From Manduca sexta (Eukaryota; Arthropoda; Insecta; Lepidoptera; Sphingidae), in the NCBI RefSeq assembly GCF_014839805.1, contig NC_051142.1, positions 19,066,589 to 19,130,588 of the forward strand: a DNA stretch of 64,000 bases, written 5' to 3'. This document shows, in pieces, positions 12,749-24,410 of this stretch. The number at the start of each line of letters is the position of its first letter. Position 1 is the first letter of the stretch. The translations under genes were made by a program, and so were the position numbers. The notes beneath the pieces were generated by a model. It saw only the letters and a list, made by a program, of their open reading frames with translations. It searched no databases and was not told where the DNA came from.

Positions 12749-13555
12749 CTAAATTTTAAAAAGTCTACTAGAGGGATCTTTCATTGAAAATAAATATATT
12801 AAAGGCCTGTGGTCGGTCATTATTGTGAATGATTTGCCATACACATAAGGCCTGAAATATTTGACAGCCCATACAATAGCCACTAATTCTTTCTGGATAG
12901 TTGGATAGTTCAGTTCAGATTTATTAAGTGGTCTACTTGCATATGCTACTGGTTTCATATTTTTATTGCTCAGAACTGCTCCAATGGCCGTACCTGATGC
13001 ATCTGTTTGAATAATAAATTCATTATTCTCCGAAAAGTCTGGAAATTCTAAGACTGGTGGAGTTGTTAAAGCATGTTTCAAGGTTTCAAATGCACTTTGA
13101 CATTTGTCAGTCCATATAAACGGTTCATATTTTCTAGTTAATTTATTTAAAGGATAAGTTATACTTGCAAAATTTTTAATAAACTTTCTGTAGTAATTAC
13201 AGAACGCTACAAATCTTTTAACTTCATCTGTACTAGTCGGTACTGGATATTTCTGTAATATTTCAACTTTTGCTGGGTCGGGCAAAACACCATTTTCTGT
13301 TACTAAATGTCTTAAGTAAAGGATTTCTTTTTTCAAAAATATACATTTTTGTGGATTCAATTTCAAATTAACTTTTCTCAGTCTTTGTAAAACATCCATT
13401 AAATTTTTGTTATGGTTATCTAAATTTCTTCCAAAAACAATCAAATCATCTAAATATATAAAACATCTGTCATATGTTAATCCAGACATAGCTACTGACA
13501 TGACTCTACTAAAAGCGCTTGGACTTGTTTTAAGTCCCATAGGTAATCTCTTCAT
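12749..13555 (-). pseudogene. Gypsy reverse transcriptase (C-terminal part) and RNase H
   Basis: The 268-codon frame opens with the RT fingers/palm segment GLKTSPSAFSRVMS. It holds the catalytic YLDD box (FIYLDDLIVFG), then the connection domain, then RNase H with its TDASG, ELVAIVWA and TDHRPL motifs. The frame is lost at about 12752-12757 in an A run. The remaining tail continues in another frame to about 12590, where a TAG follows a run of A. The upstream part of the RT is in the adjoining frame ending at 13552. Confidence 0.92.
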
Positions 13556-16067
13556 ATGGTATTGCCCAGTGTTCGTAGTGAACGCAGTGTATTCTCTACT
13601 CTTTTATCTAAAGCTACTTGATAATAGCCTTGATCAAGATCTAAATGTGAGAAATAGATAGAGCCACAAAGTGAATCTAAAATTTCATTAATATTTGGTA
13701 AAGGGAATTTATCGTCTATAATGCAATCATTAAGTTTTCGGTAGTCTACTACTAGCCGCCATTTTTTTTTATTTCCCTCAGTTTTCTTGGGAACCAACAA
13801 TATAGGACTAGACCATTCGCTTCTTGCTTCCTCTATTATGTCATTATTAATCATATCTTGTATTTGTCTATTTATTTCATCTTTTAGAGAATGAGGCAAT
13901 CGATACTGCTTAACATAAACAGGACCAGTATTTGGTTTGATAGTTATTGATTGTTCATAAATATTCGTAGTTGTTAATTTGTCTCCGGGTAAAAAGAAAA
14001 CATCCGGATATTTAGCACATAATTGTTGAATGGATTCTCGTTCCTCTACATTAAGATGATCTAATTTCAAAATATCTAATAACTTTGTTACTCGCTCTAA
14101 GTTATTATCTATACATTTAAAATTGCATAAATCATAATCTTGAAGTGAATGTATTTCCGGTTGAAACATTGGTATTATAACATCATGTTCATTGGTATTC
14201 AAAATTTTTACTGGAATCCTATTATTTTTTATTCTAGCTATACACCCCGCAAGAAAAACATTTTCTGCCAGTACTTTATTATTAATAATACAATCATCTT
14301 TAAAATCAGTATCTGAAAACAAATAGTGAATGGATTCACTGCGCGCTGGAATACGTAATGTTTCATTAGAATAATCAATTTCGTCATGAAGTTTTAACAT
14401 ATATTCTATTCCGTATTTAAACAAAGTAACAATGTTATTCTTTAAGTTGATACTAGCCGCATAACGACACAGAAAATCTAAACCCAATATTCCATCCGCC
14501 TTTAATGGTATGTTATTGAAAATATAAAGCTTGGTATCAAATTCGACACAGTGTTTGTCACTATGATGATTCAAGCTAAGATGACTAAACCCAATCGATT
14601 GAATTTGACCCCCAATACCGTTTATGGTTGTCTCATCTTTATTTATGATACTGTTGCTAGGTAATGCATCTCTCTTTATCACACTTATTGATGCTCCGGT
14701 GTCTACTAACCAAAAATATTTCCTTTTGCCAACATATAAAGTTAAAAATTTCGCGTTACCAGTTAATGCTAAAATATTACGTTTAAGATCGAAAAACTTT
14801 ATTTCATCGTTATCGGATTTCAAAGGTTCATTCTGATCTATCTGTTCGGTATAAAACATGCGATGCTGATTACCACTACCATGAGTTTTATATCTCGATC
14901 GATTCTCGTTTGGTTGGTTAGTTCGCTCTCGATCTATTTTATTATATGAACCCCGAGAGTTACCGCGAGAATTATAGAATGATCTACCACGATTACTGTT
15001 GAAATTTCCTCTACCTCTACCAAAATTATTTGTATAATTATTATAATTACCTCTTCTGTAATTATTTGAAGTTGGGTGATGAGGATATTTCCGATGTCCG
15101 CGAGACTGTTGATTGTATGATGGTTGATGATAAGGGTAAATATTAGGTTGAAACTTACCTCCACTGCGACGCTGAAATTGCATTATATTTTCACCGTTTG
15201 AAGTAGATGCCGCCGTCAACTCCTCGTCTTTTGCAGCCTGAATTGCATCTGTCAAACTGTTGTAGTTACGTGCTGCGATAATTGTGCTAAGCCGGGAATC
15301 ATTTAATCCATCTGCAAATCGTTTAATAGCCAATTTTTCATTAATCGGTTTTAAAACAGTATAATTTTGAGAATTACCATCAGCCTGCGATATTGTCAAA
15401 TTAGTGAATAATTTTTCTAACTCTGTACCATACTGGTCAATTGAACGCCAGCCTTGTTTTGCGTTTTGCAGTCGTGATTGTATTGCAGTAAATGACTTTT
15501 TACTTAACAGAATATTACGTAAATCTTTGACAAGCTCATCCGTAGATGAATAGTCATTGGACATACGCAGTTTCGCATTTTCAGTTAGTCTACTTTTTAA
15601 AACAAATTTTATGAGCATCTTTCTCCCTGGTTCTGACAACGTTTCTGCATACAATTCTACAGTGTCTATAATATTTTTGGTGTTATTTTCCTTACCGTTC
15701 ATGATCGGAATCAAGTTACATGCGGTCTTAAAATCAAAATCCATAATTGTTTCTTGATATAAACTCGTTTTACAAAATTCGCTATCACTACCGCTATCTG
15801 ATTTGCCTTCCGCACATAAATTAACAATTTTTTGATAGTTCAATTTTATCTCACTTTCTAATAAAGCTAACGATTTACAAAATTCAGTTTTTATTCCTTT
15901 CTTCGACAATAATAATTGAATTAATTCCGTACACTTTTATATAAACTTTCCGTTTCTGATAATTTATTCTTAATAACATTACCTTTAAATCTTGATTTTC
16001 CTTTCTTAATTAAATATTTTCTTATTAACTTAAGCTCATCTAAACTCTCAAGTAATTCATCTTCCAT
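13552..16067 (-). pseudogene. Gypsy gag, protease and N-terminal reverse transcriptase
   Basis: The longest open stretch is 15909-13552 (785 codons). The probable initiator ATG is further upstream at 16067-16065, joined only across a frame break near 15935-15938 in a run of T. The gag part holds an alpha-helical capsid-like region (residues about 50-240 of the long frame) and an RG/N-rich tail (about 245-325) in place of CCHC zinc knuckles. The aspartic protease has VDTGASIS at about residue 402-408. The reverse transcriptase starts near residue 640 (WSSPILLVPKK, then HLDLDQGYYQ). Gag and pol share one frame here with no separating stop. A dinucleotide repeat at 13587-13590 (GTGT on the + strand) shifts the frame in the middle of the RT. 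Confidence 0.9.
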
Positions 16068-16331
16068 AACCTTTCATAAAATGATATGGTGATATGATAT
16101 TATACAAACCAAATTCTGATTGTTTGTTACCTTAGTAGGGGCCGTGAGTCTTATGTTACATTATTCAATTTAGTAAATTATAACTTACGTATAATACTAA
16201 TGTCCTTAAATTACATTTGTTTCCGTCAATAATATGTATAAAATATTTGAGTTACTGCACTATTGATTTTCACATTTCACTTTATTTGATAGGTATCACA
16301 AACACATTCACGCACACAAAAGACTCTTCTG

Positions 16332-16625
16332 CTATTTCATTGGATCACGCACGCCGTTGTCTTCTTCCCGATTGGCTCTAGCGCGGCTAAATGATCGACG
16401 AAAATTATTTTGCGTAATCTGGTCATTGATCCAGGCATGGTGACATTTCTTATATTGCTTCCACATTAAATAGATAGCTCCGAGACCCAGTAGGATACAT
16501 ATAACCACGAGCAAAATACTAATACTAGACATATGCAGCTTCAATTCTTCAATTTTGGCATTATTTGATCCAGCAGCATTCTGATTTAAGAAAACCGTTT
16601 CCTTGTCTACTTTTGATTGACACAT
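16332..16625 (-). CDS. Small single-pass membrane-protein ORF in the Gypsy leader
   Basis: A 97-codon ORF sits between the 5' LTR and gag on the element's sense strand. It has a polar N-terminus (about 30 residues), one strongly hydrophobic segment at about residues 34-54 (ISILLVVICILLGLGAIYLM), then a basic Cys/His-containing stretch and an Arg-rich tail (RRSFSRARANR). No signal-type cleavage site is obvious, and it is too small for an envelope. It is open while the gag-pol frames around it are broken. I do not recognise a family. It could encode an accessory protein, or be a chance ORF; the clean hydrophobic segment favours a real protein. Confidence 0.55.
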   Translation of the reverse strand: MCQSKVDKETVFLNQNAAGSNNAKIEELKLHMSSISILLVVICILLGLGAIYLMWKQYKKCHHAWINDQITQNNFRRSFSRARANREEDNGVRDPMK

Positions 16626-16788
16626 CTTCGGATTTTAAATAGGTATTTTTTATTTTAGCCTTTGATTTTACCAACTTGCGTGAACACTTCGCCGTGTTTT
16701 GAAGGAGTCATCTTGGATCAAAGTTCAATTTATTTACTGTAGAGACGTAATATTACACTGAGACAGTACCGGCGCGACGCGTCCCCAA

Positions 16789-16806
16789 GTATGGCAAGGG
16801 TCGCCA
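16789..16806 (-). other. Primer-binding-site-like sequence of the Gypsy element
   Basis: The bases just inside the 5' LTR read TGGCGACCCTTGCC on the - strand. TGGCGACC is the kind of 3'-tRNA complement used by several insect Gypsy elements (tRNA-Arg in some); the tRNA identity here is inferred only. Confidence 0.6.
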
Positions 16807-16934
16807 TGTGGGGAGATGAAGACAACTGTTCTGGTTGAAATATCATTTATTACTCTCCTTGGATTACAATGTGTTTATATTTATATACCATACATTTTAT
16901 ATATGTATAATAATATTAATACTACTACACCTCA
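16807..16934 (-). repeat. 5' LTR of the Gypsy element (128 bp)
   Basis: Identical to the LTR at 10891-11018. It abuts the TGGCGACC primer-binding sequence on its inner side and CTGC (target duplication) on its outer side. Confidence 0.95.
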
Positions 16935-16938
16935 CTGC

Positions 16939-16995
16939 GGACATTCGTCTCGGCAGTCCGTTCATCAACCAAATAAGCTATCACCGCTTTTTTTG
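16939..16995 (-). repeat. tRNA-like head of the split SINE
   Basis: On the - strand it reads GGTGATAGCTTATTTGGTTG (A-box-like) then GGACTGCCGAGACGAATGTCC. It matches the head of the SINE at 17579 and continues the SINE body at 10632-10890 once the LTR element and one CTGC are removed. Confidence 0.85.
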
Positions 16996-17578
16996 TATTT
17001 GCATTGGGTAAAAATGCGATACGGAACATCACAGTGCCTGGTCATGTTCGACTGAAATAGAGAAAACAATGAATCACTCAAACGAAATCTCGCACAAGAG
17101 TCCTACTTTAAATATTTATATAAACATTAAAGTACAAAACGTAACCCGATTACGACATAAAAAACAAACCCATTAAAATCAAATAACAAGATAATTTGCA
17201 CAAAATATTCTCGAATAATCACAATTTGTAAGTCATATGTAAACATCCTGTATATCTACAACTATATAAATATGGTAATTTTGCCAAATTATATAAAAAA
17301 CGACTATAGACCTTTTTGAGAATAAAATAATCAAGTCAACATTAGCCAACTTTTGATTGATTGTCTTTTGTAGAAGTATGAGTGTTTATGTCGAGAATGC
17401 ATTTAAAAATCCTTTTTTAAGAATTAATATAGGTGAACATAACTTCTATTAGCTATTTAACTTAAAATGTGCATAGTTATTTATAATATTAAAAAAATTG
17501 TTTATTCGATCTAGTCGGTTTTATTAAACCCCGACGTAAAAAGAAGGGTGTAGTTTCGGACATTGCAAATTAATCAAG
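16996..17578. other. Intergenic, no gene seen
   Basis: AT-rich sequence between two SINEs. No ORF, exon or structured repeat recognised. Confidence 0.5.
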
Positions 17579-17912
17579 CGGCGATAGCCTAGTTGGGTGT
17601 GGAACGGTCTGCCAAGATGAATGTCCGCAGGTTCAAATCTCAAGGGCACACACCTCTGACTTTTCTAAAAAATCATGTGTGTATTCTTTGTGAATTTATC
17701 GTTCGCTTTAACGGTGAAGGAAAACATCGTGAGGAAACCTGCACATCCGAGAAGTTCTCTATAGGAATTTCGAAGGTGTGTGAAGTCTACCAATCCGCAC
17801 TAGGCCAGCGTGGTGGACTAAGGCCTAATCCCTCTCTGTAGTAGAGGAGGCCCGTGCTCAGCAGTGGGCAAGTATATAATACAGGGCTGATATTATTATT
17901 ATTATTATTAAA
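17579..17912 (+). repeat. tRNA-derived SINE with (ATT)n tail
   Basis: The head has an A-box (TAGCCTAGTTGG) at about 17585 and a B-box-like GGTTCAAATCT at about 17630. The body has the GGAAACCTGCACATCCGAGA block and ends GGGCTGATATTATTATT. Other copies are at 10632/16939 (reverse) and 31976. The internal A/B boxes would serve as an RNA polymerase III promoter. Confidence 0.85.
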
Positions 17913-18493
17913 TTAACCACACAGCCGCCGATGGCAATCGCAATACAGTCAGTCATTCGACAAGCAATAGATTTAATTATTATAGGTGTTTATTTTTGAA
18001 TACTTGCTAGCACTTATAGTCGCCGATCTGCCTAATTTCAAGTTGAGTTTATGTGGAAATGTAACATTGGAAATATAATAACTTTTTAAAGCCAACATCC
18101 GACTCGGGATCAAGTATTACATCGAGAGATGGTATCTTTATAATACTATTACGTTCCTCATCGTATCACATTCTGTATAGTTCCAAAAATAAGTTTTAAA
18201 TAAATGAAGCTCAAAAAGGTTTATTTTATTATTCAGTTGACAAAACTTTGTAGGGTTTATTCCTTGACCGAAAGTCTGGTTGTGCATTAACGATTTTCTC
18301 TTTGGAAACTAATCATTATCTTTACTAGACTGTGGGATTCCCCGGCGTTTTGAAAAATAAATGCATAAAATGTCGTTATGGATTAGTTTTAAAATATTTT
18401 CATGCAAGACAGTGAGAAAATACATTATCTTAACGTTTAATAATCTCTACTTTAGTACTTACTAGTAAAGAGGTAAAATTAGTGAGTTAGTGA
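17913..18493. other. Intergenic, no gene seen
   Basis: AT-rich sequence with no ORF, splice-supported exon or repeat structure that I recognise. Confidence 0.45.
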
Positions 18494-19112
18494 CCTTGTT
18501 TCTAGGTTTATAGGGACAAATATCTGGAATTATTGAACCGATTTTTAATCTTACACTAATAGGAAGCTACATTATTCCCGAGTGCTATAGGCTATTCATT
18601 TATCCCGGAAAATATTTTCACGCAGGCGGAGGCGCGACCGAAAGCTATTGTTTGTAGGTTTGTAGTGGTAAATCTTAGGAACTACTGAACTGATTTTGAA
18701 AATTCTTACACTAATAGAAAGCTACATTATTCCAGAGTGCTATAGGCTATTCTTTTATCCCGGAAAACATTTTCACGCAGGCGGAGGCGGGACCGAAAGC
18801 TATTGTTTGTAGGTTTGTAGTGGTAAATCTTAGGAACTACTGAACTGATTTTGAAAATTCTTACACTAATAGAAAGCTACATTATTCCCGAGTGCTATAG
18901 GCTATTCTTTTATCCCGGAAAACATTTTCACGCAGGCGGAGGCGCGACCGAAAGCTATTGTTTGTAGGTTTGTAGTGGTAAATCTTAGGAACTACTGAAC
19001 TGATTTTGAAAATTCTTACACTAATAGAAAGCTACATTATTCCAGAGTGCTATTCTTTTATCCCGGAAAACTTTTTCACACAGGCGAAGTCGCGACCAAA
19101 ATCTAGGAAATA
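18494..19112. repeat. Tandem repeat, about 4 copies of a 155-bp unit
   Basis: The words AAAGCTATTG at 18641, 18796 and 18951 are spaced exactly 155 bp. Each unit carries TACTGAACTGATTTTGAAAA, GCTACATTATTCC, AGTGCTATAGGCTATTC, TATCCCGGAAAA and CACGCAGGCGGAGGCG. The first unit is the most diverged and the last has a small deletion. The unit itself looks like a dispersed lepidopteran repeat that was later amplified in tandem. Confidence 0.85.
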
Positions 19113-19149
19113 ATAAAAACATACAATAAAAAAAAATATAATATTGTTT

Positions 19150-19450
19150 ATACCATTTCTTTTCTTTTTAAATGAAAACACGTCGTTGCAAACTATTGCA
19201 AAGGGCGCTACTAAATTCCGCAATTAATTCCGGCCGCGATCGCAGCACTATTATAATAAATTTATCATGGCATTGGTTAGTATTGGCGCGGTCGCGACGC
19301 GTCACGCACGCGGTATCAACTCGAATACTAAAAATAAACATTACTGTTTATAAAATAAGGTTTTAGAGGTTATGTGGCGGAACAAGACAATTTTGTTTGT
19401 AGTTTGACGGTTTTGGCGGATAGTAATAATAGTGTGTACATTGAGGTAGG
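19150..19450 (+). promoter_or_regulatory. CpG-rich patch, possible promoter or non-coding first exon of gene B
   Basis: This is a locally GC/CpG-rich stretch (several GCGGTCGCGACGCG-type words at 19289-19312) in AT-rich DNA. It is followed at 19443-19447 by GAG|GTAGGTA, a good donor consensus. Gene B has a splice acceptor directly before its first coding exon, so it needs an upstream non-coding exon. This patch is only a candidate. Confidence 0.2.
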
Positions 19451-21060
19451 TATGTCAAAATGGGCGCGAATTGTATTTAATGTTTTACGAAGTGAATAGA
19501 GGTCTTTTGAGCAAATGAAGAATTTATTGGCATCGTGTGAGAGTTCTATTATTCATATTGCAGTTTTTTTAATACTAGACTTAAAATTAATACTGATAAT
19601 ACAAATAGACAGAAAAAAAAAGAATCTACTCTTTCGTTTTGAAAGCCGTTATAGCGTAATGAGTGAATCAACTGAGAAAAAACAATTTGCCGGTTCTATT
19701 TTCGCGAATAAATAATGTTTGTTTGATCGTAAATATTATGTCCTGGCAAGTAAGCGTGACATTAATATTTACAAGAACGACGACAAATAGTAGATAACTA
19801 GCATTGTGTAGGCATATGTAATACAAAAGAACTTGCAAATGTATAATGTAACAAATAGATTATTTCATGACTTACGTAGTTTTATCTAAATTGCAAAATA
19901 AGATGCGATTCAAAATAATTATATCTAGTATTCGCGGGTTAAAAATCGTCTCCAAAAAACTGTACTCAAATTAGCCAAAATAAACATATGTTATGCAATG
20001 TTAGCAGTAGTCGAGAGATCCGTTTAAGAAGCGTATTCAATGTTCGATTTTCGATCCCAATACACTCGTATATACCTATAATTAGTATGACAATATTTTT
20101 TACGTAATTTTTTGCACCTAGATATGCCTTTTCTAGCCAGGTTTAAGGTATGAAAATAAAAAGGATTATACTTTAAGGTCATATCCATACGTAATGACCG
20201 ATAAGATAGGTCAAATAAATGGCTACCACAATGTGTGGGACGTTGGGAAACTTACGAATTTATTTGATGTTTCCTCTATCATTTACTCATGTTTGGTTGC
20301 TCCAATGCAAAATGTAAAAAAAAGAAATACAACTCGGCGCGCGAAAGGACGATAAAAAGATGATCCCACTACGACCCCATTCTTGCACATTACAATATTT
20401 GAAATAGGAACTCGCATAACCTGCAAATCAACATTGTACACACGATTATGTTCTGCTTTGAAGGACAATATAAACAATTTAATTACTAAGCATTAAATAT
20501 TTAACTCTTTAGCTTTTAAACGATGACTAGTAGGTGACAAGCGCAGTATAGTACAGAAGGCACTTTTACGAAGAATATTTCATAGACCAGTTATAAATTA
20601 TAAATATAACCTTTTTTTTATTTAAAAAAAAGGCATAAAACAGAACACAATCATTATAAACAATACATAAGCACTCAATTACATTAAAACTAGATTGTCT
20701 TCCTTAAACCTATGCCCTAATTGAAATTTAACTACCACCTTTATGTGCAATATAACAAAGCAAACGTTTTTTACTTTTACGAATATTTTTTTCATAGACC
20801 AATAAATAGTAAATAAACTATAAATATTAATATCATCACTCTCTATGTGCGATACAACAAAAGCGAACGTCTTTCTTGCCCCGTAATTCAGTTGTACCTA
20901 TCAAAACAAACAAGTATGTAGCTTTGTTTTTATGAATCATGTTATATTATGAACTTTGTTTAGTCACACCTGCTTCAACTATTTAGGTATATTAAAGGAT
21001 ATTATTTATTTTATTTTACAACATAATCAATTTGTTAGACAATATTGATACTAATTTGGC
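19451..21060. other. Intergenic or 5' intronic, no gene seen
   Basis: AT-rich. It holds one internal near-duplication (TTTTACGAA(G)AATATTTCATAGACCA at about 20568 and a similar run at 20776), but no durable exon. Confidence 0.45.
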
Positions 21061-21262
21061 TAGAGATTGACTGCTAAGTGACGTAGTTATAGTACGGAAG
21101 GACTGCAGTGCTGAGGGTTCGATTCGCGGGAAATTATATTATTTTTTTCTACTCATTATCGGCCTGGAATTTATGGAATGAAACGGACGGCGAAAATTGG
21201 GTGCGCCGTTAGCACCTTGTCTACCCTTTCGGGGATAAAAAGGCGTGAGTGTGTGTGTATTG
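21061..21262 (+). repeat. SINE-like repeat with tRNA B-box
   Basis: It carries GGGTTCGATTCGCGG (B-box-like), a GGATTTATGGAATG-like middle, and ends CTACCCTTTCGGGGATAAAA with a GT-rich tail. The CTACCCTTTCGGGGA word recurs at 37236 in gene B. SINE class is inferred from the B-box. Confidence 0.5.
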
Positions 21263-22880
21263 ATAAGATCAGGCTTCTATTATTTTCCATAGTAGAAACG
21301 AGCAAATAAGTTACTTGAAGCGATAGACATCATGAGATTTAACTTCGTATGAAACACATATGTTTTGAATTGAAAAGTAGTTTTTTCCTACCAAAACAGG
21401 TTTGTGTACATTACACTTTGAATTAAAGAATAAAATTTGTTCAACCCGGGTATTAGTTTTTATGTAAGTTATTATTTACAACTACATAAATCTCAACATT
21501 ATATAACATACGAATTAACATACATTAGCATGTTTTAAGTAAACCAGTACCTCATTTTTTGGTAGTCAATAAAAAAAATTGCCCATTTCATGCATTTATA
21601 TGATGAACAAAAATTAACAAAGCGGATATTTTATTTTAATTACAAATATAGACTGAAGACTAGACCAATTAATTTCATCGGTTTCGGTAGGTAGGTTACT
21701 TACTTATTTAAATATTAACAAAAACATTATTAAGTGCAAATCTAATATCGTAGGTTTAATTTTAATTGTATCCGTGGTGCTTCATAACTATCTTATCTAG
21801 TTGTAAACGTCTCTATCCTTGAGGTTAAAACACCTCCTTAGTTAATTATTTTGTCTCTCGCTTTGCTATGGAGGGAAGTGGCCAATTAATATTTCCAACT
21901 CCTCCCTATCTTTCTGTTTGATTAATTTCGTAGCGGGATAAAGACGAATTAGTTTTCCCTGAGACTCGGCGAGCTTCACTGCTCGGTGTCATAAAATGCG
22001 TACCACTGCTGATCCTGGCTTACAGGAGTTGTAGTGGTGGGTGTGCGCGTGGGAAAGTCTCTAATATAGTAGGTAGAGTAAGGTGGATTCGTACTTTTCG
22101 CTTCGTAGTTTTCATAAACAGGTATATAATTATGAGCGTAGCTAAGAGGGATCATGAGGGGCGGTGCTCATCCTAGAAACGTCTTTGCCCGTCCTTTAAA
22201 AGGCTTACGCTTACAGGGGCGTCGCATGGTGCAGCCCTTTCGTTGAATTCGCCGAGCACTTTATTTGCTTCCGCCAGCTGTCCCCTCCTAAAGAAAGGCT
22301 ACGCCAATAAATACATTTGATTTGGTTTTACAGCATAACCAAGTTATTTGCCTTGGTAAATACTGATTCACTTAACGCCTATACTTTACTTGGCATATTT
22401 GAGCAAAGATTTACATTTGGCTAACCTAATATCAACTTTATGTATAAAGTACATACAAAGTTTTGGTTGAAGGCACAGTTAATAAATAACGATTTGGTAC
22501 ATCAAATTCATACAAAAATAAGCAACTACACCAATAAGTTAAGTATCTTAATATTTGCATAGCAAAGTTAAATCGAACTTGGTGCGTAATGCTACGTAGT
22601 TCAGCACCTGTTGTATCAATACTACTCACCATTACAGTATATCCTTGTAAAAATTAGCATACGCAAAGCACACAATAAATAACTTAACACGTACAAAAAT
22701 GTAAGTGTCTAATTATGGAAATACGTTTTTGGCAATCCCAACATACTAGAATAAGTATATTAAGGCGGGATGTTTTCTCAAATAATGCCTTGTTGGAATC
22801 TGGCAATTATAGGCATTAAATTTACATAGAGCATTGTTTTTAACATGCTTCGTTTCTTACACGGCAAGATCCGGCTTATA
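21263..22880. other. Intergenic or 5' intronic, no gene seen
   Basis: No supported gene. A GC-richer patch at 21960-22270 contains short transposon-like words but no clear boundaries. Confidence 0.4.
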
Positions 22881-23010
22881 CATCGGATTTTTGTGTGAGC
22901 GGTTTAGGCGCTCGCAACCCTTGAAAGTTGAGTGACCATGAGGGCAACCCATTAGCAGGTTTCGAACCTCGGCTCAGGACGGCCACGGGGAGAGGATGGC
23001 ACATCAACGT
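22881..23010 (-). repeat. SINE-like fragment with tRNA B-box on the minus strand
   Basis: The reverse complement contains CCGAGGTTCGAAACCTG, a good tRNA-type B-box, in a GC-richer 130-bp block. The A-box is not clear. Confidence 0.4.
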
Positions 23011-23561
23011 TTACGTCATAGAGTAAAGACAATCTAAAAACGTCACATAGTGAATAAGATTATCCCTTTCTAAAAACAATCTTTGTAATTCATCGTTCAG
23101 TTTTGCATCTTTATATATAGCTGGACTTTTATCCAGGAAAACTCCTTCGTGCTCCGAAGCAGCAAACAAAAGCTAGTTTAGTTAGCTATAGTTTGTTTAG
23201 TCTAAGTTTTTGTTACTTGCGATTGCATTACTGACGATAAGTACTAGTCATTCTTGTTTACTTCACTCCTATCAGTAGCGACCTTATTAGCTGTTACCGA
23301 CCCTAGATCTCCATAAACATTCTGACTGCTTTAGTCGTAAAGAACACTGTATGATAATCATGAGTAATAGCGTTAATAAGGGCCTCTGATTCGAAATAAT
23401 TATTATAATGTATACAATAAATGGCGCTTCACACGGTATGTAAGACTTTTTAATCAATTATTATTGTTCCTTTGCATAGTGATAAACAAATGTATCTTTT
23501 TAAATAAATAAATGTATTTCACATTGCCTAAACTTATATTATTCGAAACAAACAGTTAGTT

Positions 23562-23752
23562 AACAGTGTAACTACTGGACATAATAAAACTTAACACCTC
23601 ATGTCTCAGGATGGCGGGCACAGTGGAATACCAAACAATACTTTGTAATTTAAGGTGTTGGATGGTGTTTCTATTGCTTATGGGTGGTCGTATAGCTTAC
23701 CATCAGACGAACGGCAAGCTCGTCTCGTCATTCAAAACAATAAAAAAAATTC
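23562..23752 (+). repeat. Interspersed repeat family 1
   Basis: Same block as at 3145 (opposite orientation) and 24085. It has the TGTAACTACTGGACATAATAAA, GATGGCGGGCACAGTGGAAT and GGCAAGCTCGTCTCGTC words and ends in an A-run. Confidence 0.65.
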
Positions 23753-24084
23753 TCCCGCTTTTCCCGCGTAAAAATCATTTAGAATTAAGGCCTTAAGTTA
23801 ATGTAATACTTCGTCTATCTGTGTCTTGTTCATCCAAAATCCATTGAGTATAATAGCTACTTAACAAAAAAAATCTTCACATATTTAGTTAGAGCGGTGG
23901 TCTTTATCAGTTGACAGTCTACCGCCCCCTCCCTTTTTTTCTCCGTCAAGGTCTTCAGTGCATAATGTTGGCTATAAATATGCATTAGTTTCACCACATA
24001 ACTCGATTCATGCACGCCATGTTATGATTGTGTTTCTGCCAAATGTATATCTACAATGCGTATACTAAGCCAAATAGGTGATAT

Positions 24085-24410
24085 TTTTTATTGCTTTAAA
24101 TGACAAGACGAGCTTGCCATTCGCCTGATGGTAAGCGATACGACCCATAAACAGTACAAACACCATCCAATACCCTTGAATTACAAAGTATTGTTTGGTA
24201 TTCCACTGCGCTCGCCATCCTGAGATTTGGGATGTTAAGTCTTATTTTGTCCAGTAGTTATATTAGCTACAATGTCATTCAAACCGGTAAACAACAGTGA
24301 CTACACACTGGTGCTTGGCGGCAGAAATAGTATATACATATATAATATACATTGCGGTGGCACCTACCCAGGTGGACTCTCACATATGAGAGACTTACTA
24401 CTAAGAGATT
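24085..24410 (-). repeat. Interspersed repeat family 1, longer copy
   Basis: It contains the family-1 block plus its upstream part. On the - strand that part starts near CTCATATGTGAGAGTCCACC and continues with TGCCGCCAAGCACCAGTGTG. Ends in a T run on the + strand. It lies in inverted orientation to the copy at 23562. Confidence 0.65.

Larger units (their letters stand above)
10891..16934 (-). mobile_element. Ty3/Gypsy LTR retrotransposon, full length, frame-broken
   Basis: The 6,044-bp element is bounded by identical 128-bp direct repeats (LTRs) beginning TG and ending CA, and by the 4-bp target duplication CTGC (10887-10890 and 16935-16938). Order on the - strand is LTR, primer-binding-site-like sequence, a small membrane-protein ORF, gag, protease, reverse transcriptase, RNase H, integrase, LTR. 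Integrase after RNase H marks the Ty3/Gypsy (Metaviridae) order. No env-like gene follows integrase. Identical LTRs imply recent insertion, yet the coding region has several frame breaks, most in homopolymer or dinucleotide runs (near 15935, 13587, 12753, 12588, 12008 and 11830). The CpG-poor T/A run at 11034-11083 lies next to the 3' LTR. The clade was not resolved; the 4-bp duplication and short LTR resemble mdg1/412-like groups, but that is only a suggestion. Confidence 0.95.

Noticed and set aside
18494..19112. CRISPR-like array
   Set aside because: The units are contiguous 155-bp tandem copies without unique spacers, in a eukaryotic genome.
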